The notes beneath the pieces are model-generated. The model was given only the letters and a program-made list of their open reading frames with translations, was not told the DNA's origin and did not search any database. This document shows, one piece after another, positions 42,377-50,650 of a stretch of DNA of 64,000 nt. The DNA is from Kiritimatiellaceae bacterium (GTDB lineage Bacteria; Verrucomicrobiota; Kiritimatiellia; Kiritimatiellales; Tichowtungiaceae): contig JABFQY010000003.1 of assembly GCA_013141415.1 (NCBI GenBank), positions 395,729 to 459,728 on the forward strand. Direction: 5' to 3'. Each line of letters begins with the position of its first letter. The stretch's first letter is position 1. The position numbers were made by a program, and so were the translations under genes.

Positions 42377-44713
42377 TTACAACCCGGGTTCCGCATCCAA
42401 AACAAAGTTGTCAAACGAAGCAAGACCGGACGTGGCGTACATTCCGCCCAGTCCGTCCTGATGCTTAACTACATTGGCGGCCAACGTAATATTTTTCGAA
42501 TAAACGGTGGTGCTGCTCACCGTGTCGAAGATGTTGATATCAAAGGTATACGGGTCGGCTGAGGCGACAGTAATCGTATACGGACGGTTCTGGACAGCGG
42601 TAAAAGCCCCCACTGTATTGATCGGGCTCGCCTGCTGAACGCCATTTGAATAGCAGAGCATCTGCACGGTTCCGTTTCCAGCCGCACGGAATAAATAGTA
42701 ATTACCCGCATCCTGATAATTAAAAACTAAACCCATAAAGGCGGTCGAAAGAGAAGAATCTTGCTGCAACGTGGCAGACAGCGTGAAGTTGGTTCCCGCC
42801 CCGGCATTCAAAGTACCCGTAGCCGTATTGATCAGCATCGCTTTTGTAATGAGTGCTGGCGAAACGATACCGATATCCACTTGGTTATTATAAATGCGGT
42901 ATTGCGTGGCTTCATCCGCCGAATTTCCGCGCTTCCAGTTTGTACCGATCTGTGCGGCAATTTGCACGTCATTGGTCGCCCATGTACCCTGATTTGCACC
43001 GGTAAAACTGTCCGTTACCACTGAGGTCTGAGAGGTACTGTCGGATTGATTATAGAACATCACATGATCCAGCTCGAACGCTCCGTTAGTCGAATTCAGC
43101 AAACTGAGTTGCAACTGCCTCACCACGCCGCTCCAGTTGGTAAATGAAGTCGCCATATTAATTTCATACGTTTGGAAAGCCGTATCATTTGATGAAATTG
43201 CAAAGCTTTTCGAGTTGGTGACGCTGTCTGTATAAAAGCGAACCGTCAGGTATTTAGTGTCACTTTGATTCTTCATCCGGACAGAAAGACACGGATAGTT
43301 GGAGGCCTCCATAAACATCGGCGTCCAGGAACTGGTAATAATGTAATTGGGCCAGTTCGTAAACGTTGAGCGTAAAACGCCGTTGGTTATCTCCAAAGAA
43401 GTCACATTCCCGCCGGGCCGCCATGCAATTCCGGGCGAAAAATTATTAAAATTCCAGCCGTATGTACGGGCTGCGTTATCGACTCTGGCGCTAACTCGGT
43501 AAAAATCGGCTTGTGAGACCCCGGTCGGTATAAACGTGTTATAGGAAGGGTTCCCAGTTTGGTTGGTATAAATATCGGCCCAGCTGTTGGCTAGCAAGTT
43601 GGAAGTCCACTGCACACGGTAACGCCGCCCCCAGTCACCTGACCAGAACAGGGAACGATCCGGTAAATCTGAAAGATATAATCCTTCCAAAACATCCTTC
43701 GGGTCTGTTCCGGCCACGAATTCATTATAATCGGTCAGCCCATCAGAATCATAATCGGAAGTGTTGCTGGCTGTGTCCAACGAGCTGAACTGTTCATATT
43801 CCCATGAATCTTCCATGCCGTCGTTGTCGGAATCATATCCGTTGGCATGAATGTCATAAAAAGCCTGACGAATGGCAACGTCTGTTCCGATTGCCAAAAA
43901 TGTGTCGTATTCCACTGAACAACCAGCGGTTAATGTAAATTGCCGGGTCGGTGCAAAATAGGAACAGCTGGGAGCAGACGGGCCGGTTGCCGATCCGGCG
44001 TTATATCGGTACGCAACCATTTTCCATGAATCAGGCGTGTAAATTCCTATCCCTGACCGGGACGCCGTATTCACATAGGCGGCCCAGTGCTCCGTCCGGT
44101 CATGATATTCTAAGGCCGGTGGATTGGCCGGGGCCACTGTAACGCTCGTCAGAGCTTCGTTTTCCCACGGATGAGCTCCTTCGTAAAAAACCAGATCGGC
44201 CAAAGCATAATCGACAAAAACGGCAGGCATTTCCTGTGACTTAAACGTGACCTGTGAACTGCCGGAATATTTCATCCGGTTATGGATATGAGCCATATTC
44301 CCCTTGAGCGTAATCCACTCCTCCATTTCCACTTCAGGAAGCGAAGCCCCCGTCGCCCAATGACAGGGACGGATCTTGGCATAAATACGGCCCCCGGAGT
44401 TGGTAAAGGCCAGCAAGGTCGCCGGCCACTGATTGAGATATCCGCCACCTTGCACCGGATTGTACGCCCAGTCCTGCCCTGCCCAGGAAGAGCCGTCGCT
44501 GTCACCGTAATAGGATTGCTGAATAAACCGTCCGTTGTCGTAATTATTCAGCAGATTGGCTCCACTGGATAATGAGAAATATCCGATGCAAGCACCGCGA
44601 TCCTTATCTACACCAATTTGAACGGTTCCGTTCGTCAGATACGACCAAGTGACCGCCGACGTGTCCATCACGCAACACACACAACAAAAAATCAATACCG
44701 ACAGACTTCTCAT
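42377..44713 (-). CDS. Large secreted multi-domain protein ending in the shared beta-sandwich module
   Basis: A 778-residue protein: signal peptide (RSLSVLIFCCVCCVMDTSA), an N-terminal domain to about residue 285 of unknown type (VDKDRGACIGYFSLSSGANL; MEEWITLKGNMAHIHNRM), two Ca-binding thrombospondin-3-like segments (DSDNDGMEDSWEY, DYDSDGLTDYNEF, about 290-335), a middle beta domain with RRYRVQWTSNLL, a carbohydrate-binding-like sandwich (about 430-560) and the shared module (about 570-775: VTDSFTGANQGTWAT, AAQIGTNWKRGN, GLVFNYQDAGNYYLFRAAGN). No sorting tail follows. The N-terminal domain recalls proteins that bind or cut polysaccharides, but I cannot name its family. It lies between a URO-D gene and another unknown secreted protein. 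Confidence 0.75.
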   Translation of the reverse strand: MRSLSVLIFCCVCCVMDTSAVTWSYLTNGTVQIGVDKDRGACIGYFSLSSGANLLNNYDNGRFIQQSYYGDSDGSSWAGQDWAYNPVQGGGYLNQWPATLLAFTNSGGRIYAKIRPCHWATGASLPEVEMEEWITLKGNMAHIHNRMKYSGSSQVTFKSQEMPAVFVDYALADLVFYEGAHPWENEALTSVTVAPANPPALEYHDRTEHWAAYVNTASRSGIGIYTPDSWKMVAYRYNAGSATGPSAPSCSYFAPTRQFTLTAGCSVEYDTFLAIGTDVAIRQAFYDIHANGYDSDNDGMEDSWEYEQFSSLDTASNTSDYDSDGLTDYNEFVAGTDPKDVLEGLYLSDLPDRSLFWSGDWGRRYRVQWTSNLLANSWADIYTNQTGNPSYNTFIPTGVSQADFYRVSARVDNAARTYGWNFNNFSPGIAWRPGGNVTSLEITNGVLRSTFTNWPNYIITSSWTPMFMEASNYPCLSVRMKNQSDTKYLTVRFYTDSVTNSKSFAISSNDTAFQTYEINMATSFTNWSGVVRQLQLSLLNSTNGAFELDHVMFYNQSDSTSQTSVVTDSFTGANQGTWATNDVQIAAQIGTNWKRGNSADEATQYRIYNNQVDIGIVSPALITKAMLINTATGTLNAGAGTNFTLSATLQQDSSLSTAFMGLVFNYQDAGNYYLFRAAGNGTVQMLCYSNGVQQASPINTVGAFTAVQNRPYTITVASADPYTFDINIFDTVSSTTVYSKNITLAANVVKHQDGLGGMYATSGLASFDNFVLDAEPGL

Positions 44714-44738
44714 ATCTTCACCTGATTTATTTTCATAG

Positions 44739-46403
44739 TTACGACCCCGGCATCACGAGCACACGGAAAAACCCGCTTCCTGACCGATTCGTCTGCGCGA
44801 TGGAATACTGCATAACCGAATCATCCGGCTGCATTGATGAAAAGCCCGGCACATCCGTCCAGACCGCGTTCACCAGCGTCGTCGAAGTTTGCATCGTGTA
44901 CATTTCATACGGTCGACTCTTCCAGAAAATCGTATCTGGCGCTCCACCCAAAGCCAAGGTCAGCGACGGCGCATTGGTGGCAGAAACCGAATCCGTTACC
45001 GGGCGGATATAATCCACGCCGACGGAATGGCCGTCGCCATAAAGCACCGGATCAAAGCGCAACTGGATGATTTCGCCCGACCAGTTGGTGTTGCCGCTCA
45101 CGTCGAATAGATATTCCTTCCATCCGCCGCCAGCGGCAACGGCCAGCGATACGGATCGGTCGTCGCTGAATTCAGCGTCTCCGCTTCGTTTCCAGTAAAG
45201 CTGTGCGATGCTGGCGGCAACAGGATTCCCCGCGTTAGCCGTCCGGATCAGAATCCGCTGGTATAATGAAGCATTCAGCCTCATCGGCGGGCCGATTAAT
45301 TGAGGATCATTGGTCGCCGCCGTCAGCACCCAGGTTCCGTTCGTTGCTCCGGGAGCACCTTGATCCGTCAGATTGGTATAACCCCATCCATCCGCTTCAC
45401 CGGAGGTATTGAATTCATACGGTCTGGCAAAATTCAGCCCGTAGGCCTGCAATCCGAAATTCCTGACCTGCATCGCAACACGGCTTAATCCGGGAACTTC
45501 CCAGCCCATGTTCATACCGCCGATTTTGTAATCGGCGTAGTTAAACGAATTGGTCAAATACCCGAGCGCCCACGCTTCCTGCAATCCGGCCTTGATGTGT
45601 GGCAGAATGTCTCCGGTAACTCTTTTCCATTCTCCGGTTCGGAGCCCGGTCGTGCAGAACGGAGCGATACCAATGTTATACATCAGCTTGCCGGTACCCG
45701 CCGTCACCCCGTCACCATCCTGTGCCACAGCGAGTCCGGGAAGAGGATATCGGTCATCATACAGCGCCAATCCGAACCAGTAATAATTCCCGTAATCCGC
45801 GGTTTTCGGATTGGTCTGTAAATTTTGAACCGTGAAATAAATTAAAAAATGTGCGGCATGAAGACCGGAGGAATATCCGTTGGTGTAAATGTTCTGCGCA
45901 TATAAAAGGCGGGCTTCAATGTCGATGATCAGCTCATTCAGGTCGGCAATAGACGGAGCATAGTTTTTGAACCACCCCTGCGGGTTGCTAATCCGCTGAG
46001 AAATCAAAAATGCAGGCCAGGATTCTCCACTTTTCCGGTACACTCCGCCGTACTCATTGACGGAATCAACAGCCAGAATCAGATCTCCATCTACGCTGTC
46101 TTGCGGACCTAACGCCACGGTCTTGAAGGAATTGCTCCACTGTATCGACCCGGAAGCAAGAGCCGCCGGGGACACTCCATAAATTGACTGCGTACTCCCC
46201 CACTGCGCCAGTCTCCACCATGTCTCACCATACGGTTGTTTATGCTGAATAAGCCCCTCATCCGCACCGCCAACCGGCGCAAGAATGATCACACCGTCTT
46301 GAAAATGCCGGTCAGCGATCAGTTGAACCGCCGAAGCGGACAATCCAACAATCATCCAGCCGGTCAGCCAAGCAGCCCGCAGAAAGCTGTGGTTCATTTT
46401 CAT
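44739..46403 (-). CDS. Secreted protein of unknown function
   Basis: A 554-residue protein: signal peptide (NHSFLRAAWLTGWMIVGLSASA), a first domain to about residue 320 with many Trp/Tyr and acidic positions (YGETWWRLAQWG, GLHAAHFLIYFTVQNLQ, GNYYWFGLALYDDRYP), then a carbohydrate-binding-like sandwich (about 325-470) and a short C-terminal beta repeat resembling the RRYRLETT-type ends of neighbouring secreted proteins (YEMYTMQTSTTL). The start at 46403 is chosen because AGGA lies seven bases upstream; a GTG two codons earlier is possible. It starts 26 bp after the GH65 fusion gene. I do not recognise the family; Asp and Glu in the first domain would allow a glycosidase. Confidence 0.68.
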   Translation of the reverse strand: MKMNHSFLRAAWLTGWMIVGLSASAVQLIADRHFQDGVIILAPVGGADEGLIQHKQPYGETWWRLAQWGSTQSIYGVSPAALASGSIQWSNSFKTVALGPQDSVDGDLILAVDSVNEYGGVYRKSGESWPAFLISQRISNPQGWFKNYAPSIADLNELIIDIEARLLYAQNIYTNGYSSGLHAAHFLIYFTVQNLQTNPKTADYGNYYWFGLALYDDRYPLPGLAVAQDGDGVTAGTGKLMYNIGIAPFCTTGLRTGEWKRVTGDILPHIKAGLQEAWALGYLTNSFNYADYKIGGMNMGWEVPGLSRVAMQVRNFGLQAYGLNFARPYEFNTSGEADGWGYTNLTDQGAPGATNGTWVLTAATNDPQLIGPPMRLNASLYQRILIRTANAGNPVAASIAQLYWKRSGDAEFSDDRSVSLAVAAGGGWKEYLFDVSGNTNWSGEIIQLRFDPVLYGDGHSVGVDYIRPVTDSVSATNAPSLTLALGGAPDTIFWKSRPYEMYTMQTSTTLVNAVWTDVPGFSSMQPDDSVMQYSIAQTNRSGSGFFRVLVMPGS

Positions 46404-46428
46404 TACCACATCCTGTCACGATCATGCC

Positions 46429-49230
46429 TTACACAAGCACAGCTACATCAAATGAGGAATAGTCCGTCAAACAAAGATTCGCCGCGCCAAGACGCTCCTG
46501 CGGTCCGACACCGACACATTTCATGCCGGCGGCCAATGCCGCCGCGACGCCGGACTCCGCATCTTCAAAAACTACACACTCTTCCGGACTTAGGCCGATC
46601 CGCCCTGCACCGGTCAGAAAAATTTCCGGATGGGGTTTCGGGTTTTCAATGTCATTTCCGCCAATCACCGCATCGAAATATTTGCTGAGATCCAGCGCAT
46701 CGAGAACCGTCTGCGCATTTTTACTTGAAGAACAGATCGCCAGCTTCAGCCCGTCCTGCTTAAGCTTCTTCAGCAAATCAATCACGCCGGGATAAAGATC
46801 CCCGTCATTGATATCCATCAGCAGTTTTTTGTAGTACTCGTTTTTTACATCGGCCAGCTGCTCTTTTTCCTTCAGCGGCATATCCACCTTATTATGATCC
46901 AGAATAACCTGAAGCGATGCGAGGCGCGGCACACCGCGACAGCCGTCATTGATCTCTTCATCAAAGGCCCAGCCTTTTTCATCCGCCAGCTTTTTCCAGC
47001 CCAGATAATGATATTTGTCCGTAAACACCACCACTCCATCGAGATCAAACAGCACACCTTTAATCTCCGGCGGCGGCGTCACCGTTGCTTGTCCGTCAGC
47101 AACCTTGACGCGCAATGTCTCGCCACGGAAAGAAAGGTTAAACGAGAGTGATTTCCAGTTTTCCGGCAGGTGCGGATTAAAGCGCAGGGTATCGCCATGC
47201 AGTTCAAGTCCGGCAAACCCATAGACCAACGCCTGCCACAATCCGCCAAAATTGCCGATATGAATCCCTGCATAGGTGTCTTTGTTGTAATCAACAAAAT
47301 CAAAATTGGCAGAGAGATCAAAATAGTGCATCGCACGATCCAGCATTCCCAGCTTTGCCGCGACCAGCGCATGGATTGAAGGGCTGAGCGAAGAGCCGTG
47401 CAGGATAAACCGCTCGTAATAGTCCCAGTTTGCCTGCAAATGCTTACGCTCAAACTTCTCCGGCATCAGCGTCAGCAACAGAATCACATCGGGCTGCTTC
47501 ATCCCCTTGCACTCATGATACTCAGCACCGGGACCGCCCCACTCGCCGCCGGTCACATTCCAAGTGTCTTTCAAATCATAAAAACCGTCACACTGCGGAA
47601 TCAGTCCGGTCTTTTCATCCACCGGACAGTACATTTTCTCTGAGATCTCCAGCCATTTTTTTGCTTCCACCGGATGGTCGTTCAGCTTGGCGGCTCGGCA
47701 CAGAACATACGCAGTCAGATAATTGGTGTAGGCATTGTTATCGGTCACCGGATGATATTCGTCCGGCCCGCCGACCCCATGAATTTCATAACGATCCTCG
47801 GCTGCATTAAAAATCACGCGCTCTGCCATGTAGCGAGCGCATTCGGTCACCACCTCTTTGCCTTTGGTTTCCAACCATTGGAAATCGCCGGAAATATCAG
47901 CATAACGCAATGCACAGTACGCCACATCGACCGTCACATGAATCTGGGTGCGGCTGCAGGTGATGGCGACCGGTGCATGCTCAAACCCTTCGATAGAGGT
48001 TTGCCACGGATAACGTGCGCCGGGACGCCCTTCCGATTTCGCATAGGCCTTGGCTCCGTCCAGCATCCGGCGGCGGTAACGGCAGTGCGCCCCCCCCCAT
48101 GCTGGAAAAACCCACTGATAAAACGGCGCAAGATTGATGTCGGTATCCCAGAAAACATGCCCGCTGTACCCTTGGCCGCTTAACGCTTTGGCGCCGATAC
48201 TGACACGCGAGTCGGTCTGCGGCGATGCGATGATCAGATGGAACAGTGCAAACCGTATCCGCTGCTGTGCTTTTACATCGCCTTCAATCTGAATATCCGC
48301 CTGCTCCCATAATTTTTCCCACGCTCTGGAACTTTCGGCATGACAGACATCAAACCCGGCCTCAGCACTCTTTTGAGCGAGTTCCACCGCAGACTGCTCA
48401 GGGTTTTCATCCTGTGTTGAATAGAGGGTGCTGAATTTTTCAAGCGTCAGCGTTTCGCCCTGCTTTACTTGAATCACGGCAATTTTTTTGTACCGGCGCA
48501 ACTGCAGTTCATTTTCCCAGACATTGAAAAGCTTTCCGTTCACCGACAGCCGGTTTTCCAAACATTGGAAAACGTCCGTACCACTACTAACGACCACTGA
48601 CTTCATCAATAGGCCGGACGATGAATTCTGAAGAACCGACTCGACGTATTCGATATTCAGCGATGCATCAATGCCGCTTTCAATCCGTACTTCGCCTGAC
48701 CAGTTCTCCGGAGTAATGCTGATTTCCTGAGCGATCAGATGCCGCTGAGCCATGCTGCAAAAACGGCGGAAATGAAGCGAGGTGATCTTCCCTTCGCCAT
48801 TGTCCCAGCGAACTGTGCGATGCAACGTTCCTGTTTTTAAATCAAGCGTTCGGTTGTATTCCAGCAAGGAGCCGTCCCACATGCGAAACGGTTTACCGTC
48901 AATCCAGATTTTGCAATAGAGCGGATCCGGCAGATTCTGGATGAGATAAATCTCTTCTGGTGTCGGCATCAGCTCTTCGTTAAAAATATATTTTTTACGG
49001 CAGAAGGTGTCCGCTGTGCAGAATTGTCTTTCAATCGACTTCCGGAATACCCCTGCGGCAAAGAGCCCCTGAACCTCTTTAGTTCCCAGCTCTTCATAAC
49101 TGCCGCGCAGTCCCATCAAACCATTGCCGATGCAAAACTGAGTTCCACCAACCCGTTCATTAGCCGGGTGATAGACAGATTCGCAAATGAGCCACTCCGC
49201 CCCGCCATTTCTCTCAATCATACGCGCCAT
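46429..49230 (-). CDS. GH65 disaccharide phosphorylase fused to beta-phosphoglucomutase
   Basis: A 933-residue fusion. Residues 1-715 are a GH65 phosphorylase: ERVGGTQFCIGNGLMGLRGSYEE at the start, GHVFWDTDINLAPFYQW near residue 365, GVGGPDEYHPVTDNN with the catalytic Glu near residue 488, and a C-terminal jelly roll ending before EIKGVLF. Residues 722-933 are a HAD-family beta-phosphoglucomutase: GVLFDLDGVVVFTDKYHYL (nucleophile Asp), LAICSSSKNA, NPKPHPEIFL and VFEDAESGVAAALAAGM. It would split an alpha-linked glucose disaccharide with phosphate to beta-glucose 1-phosphate and convert that to glucose 6-phosphate, in the cytoplasm. The ATG follows AAAGGA. It opens a four-gene unit and has operator E just upstream. 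Confidence 0.9.
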   Translation of the reverse strand: MARMIERNGGAEWLICESVYHPANERVGGTQFCIGNGLMGLRGSYEELGTKEVQGLFAAGVFRKSIERQFCTADTFCRKKYIFNEELMPTPEEIYLIQNLPDPLYCKIWIDGKPFRMWDGSLLEYNRTLDLKTGTLHRTVRWDNGEGKITSLHFRRFCSMAQRHLIAQEISITPENWSGEVRIESGIDASLNIEYVESVLQNSSSGLLMKSVVVSSGTDVFQCLENRLSVNGKLFNVWENELQLRRYKKIAVIQVKQGETLTLEKFSTLYSTQDENPEQSAVELAQKSAEAGFDVCHAESSRAWEKLWEQADIQIEGDVKAQQRIRFALFHLIIASPQTDSRVSIGAKALSGQGYSGHVFWDTDINLAPFYQWVFPAWGGAHCRYRRRMLDGAKAYAKSEGRPGARYPWQTSIEGFEHAPVAITCSRTQIHVTVDVAYCALRYADISGDFQWLETKGKEVVTECARYMAERVIFNAAEDRYEIHGVGGPDEYHPVTDNNAYTNYLTAYVLCRAAKLNDHPVEAKKWLEISEKMYCPVDEKTGLIPQCDGFYDLKDTWNVTGGEWGGPGAEYHECKGMKQPDVILLLTLMPEKFERKHLQANWDYYERFILHGSSLSPSIHALVAAKLGMLDRAMHYFDLSANFDFVDYNKDTYAGIHIGNFGGLWQALVYGFAGLELHGDTLRFNPHLPENWKSLSFNLSFRGETLRVKVADGQATVTPPPEIKGVLFDLDGVVVFTDKYHYLGWKKLADEKGWAFDEEINDGCRGVPRLASLQVILDHNKVDMPLKEKEQLADVKNEYYKKLLMDINDGDLYPGVIDLLKKLKQDGLKLAICSSSKNAQTVLDALDLSKYFDAVIGGNDIENPKPHPEIFLTGAGRIGLSPEECVVFEDAESGVAAALAAGMKCVGVGPQERLGAANLCLTDYSSFDVAVLV

Positions 49231-49288
49231 AAAATCCTTTATTGGGTGATTTATAAAAGGATTATTGCGCTATTCGATGCGGACGTGA

Positions 49289-49328
49289 ATATCGTTCCGC
49301 GTATTTGATTTAATGAATTCCAAACATC
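49289..49328 (-). promoter_or_regulatory. Candidate XylR-type operator E, upstream of GH65 fusion
   Basis: On the minus strand it reads GTTTGGAATTCATTAAA, then TCAAATACGCGGAACG. It lies 59-98 bp before the start at 49230 and touches the 3' end of the XylR-type gene itself. It shares both core elements and spacing with sites B, C, D and F. Confidence 0.62.
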
Positions 49329-50508
49329 AGAACCCATGTATTGATGAAGGGGTTTTCACTTCTTTGCGGAATTCAGACGGCGAAATGCCTGCGATCTCTT
49401 TAAACACCGTGCTGAGCCGGACGTCACTGCCGAACCCGCACAGGACGGCTATTTCAGTAATGGAAAAATTCGTATCCGCCAGCATCTGTTTGACCCGCTG
49501 TATCCGTTGCCGGCGGATTTCCTCCAGCGGAGTCCGGCCTAGCTCAGTCCGGAATTTACGTTCCAGCAAAGTGCGGGAAATGAAAACGCACTTCAGCATG
49601 TCTTCGACTTTAATCGGCTCAGAAACATGCTCCTGAATAAATTGAAGCGCCTTGATCACTACCGGGTCGGAAACCTGCAATACATCGGTAGATTGCCTGC
49701 TGACCAGCCCCATCGGCGGAAGAAAATGCTTTTTCTGTGCTACTTTCTTTCCATTCAGTATCTGCTCCAGAAGTTCAGCGGCATCATAACCGACCCGCTC
49801 AAACGGGGCACGGATACTCGACAGCGGCGGGTTGGAGATGTTGCACAGCAGCTCATCATTTCCAACGCCCATCACCGACACCTCTTCAGGCACTCGGAAA
49901 TCGTACTGCCGGCAGAACTGAATAAACAGAAAGGCCTCCCAGTCATTGCAGGCGAAAACCGCCACTGGTTTCGGCAGATTTTTCAGCCATTTTAACTTAT
50001 TGCGGTCAATGGCCTCGCACGTCCGTTTATCAATGTTATGCACCTTGGTCGGATACAGGTGAACAGAACATTCATATCCGGCCTCCTCCACCGCATAACG
50101 GAAGGCCTCCGCCCGCTGAACAGAAAATTCATGCATATCATTACCGAGAAACGCAAAGTGTTTAAATTTCCGTTCCAAAAAGTAATTGGCGGCCATGCGG
50201 CTTATCGCGTCTTCGTCCACGGTTACAAAAGGAACCGCAGGGTCATCCGGTTGCATCAGAATCGCCACCCAAGGCCGCTTGTAATTGCAGCTCTGCTCAG
50301 AAGTCGAGGCCTCTGTATCAACCACTCCGGAAATAATGCCGTCAGGGTTCCATTGGCGAAGATCCTGTTCAAGCACTGGTGAATCCGATTGCACCAGATG
50401 CAGCGTCCATAACGGGTGTTTTTGCGCAAATTTTGAAACGCCCAGTAAAATATTTTGCCCGTGCCCGTGCCACGGAACTGCGACAGCTATCTTACGCATC
50501 TTGCCCAT
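49327..50508 (-). CDS. XylR-type transcriptional activator (periplasmic-binding-like sensor plus AraC DNA-binding domain)
   Basis: A 393-residue protein. Residues 1-280 match a LacI/periplasmic-binding-like sugar sensor (KIAVAVPWHGHGQNILLGVSKF; PVAVFACNDWEAFLFIQFCR; VSVMGVGNDELLCNI). Residues 285-385 match two helix-turn-helix units of the AraC family (SEPIKVEDMLKCVFISRTLL; NFSITEIAVLCGFGSDVRLS). This is the layout of E. coli XylR. It is divergent from the GH78 operon across about 140 bp that carry operator F. It is the only regulator of this type seen, and probably controls the six units with the conserved site. The effector sugar is not identified. The ATG at 50508 has no clear ribosome site; an ATG three codons later is possible. 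Confidence 0.9.
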   Translation of the reverse strand: MGKMRKIAVAVPWHGHGQNILLGVSKFAQKHPLWTLHLVQSDSPVLEQDLRQWNPDGIISGVVDTEASTSEQSCNYKRPWVAILMQPDDPAVPFVTVDEDAISRMAANYFLERKFKHFAFLGNDMHEFSVQRAEAFRYAVEEAGYECSVHLYPTKVHNIDKRTCEAIDRNKLKWLKNLPKPVAVFACNDWEAFLFIQFCRQYDFRVPEEVSVMGVGNDELLCNISNPPLSSIRAPFERVGYDAAELLEQILNGKKVAQKKHFLPPMGLVSRQSTDVLQVSDPVVIKALQFIQEHVSEPIKVEDMLKCVFISRTLLERKFRTELGRTPLEEIRRQRIQRVKQMLADTNFSITEIAVLCGFGSDVRLSTVFKEIAGISPSEFRKEVKTPSSIHGF

Positions 50509-50548
50509 ACGAATTCAGAAGTACACCTATGACTAATCGGATGCAAAA

Positions 50549-50592
50549 CCAAAATACCGAAACCATTAAACCAAATACGGAAACCAATATGG
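50549..50592 (+). promoter_or_regulatory. Candidate XylR-type operator F between XylR-type gene and GH78 operon
   Basis: Direct repeats AATACCGAAA (50553) and AATACGGAAA (50574) are 21 bp apart, two turns of the helix, and between them lies CCATTAAACC. The downstream part ATACGGAAACCAATATGG is nearly the same as in site C. It is 59-102 bp before the GH78 start and 41-84 bp before the divergent regulator. Confidence 0.65.
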
Positions 50593-50650
50593 TTTTTCAT
50601 AACCGCGTATGTTTTATTTGATCTCGATTTAACCCATATAGGAGATATTT

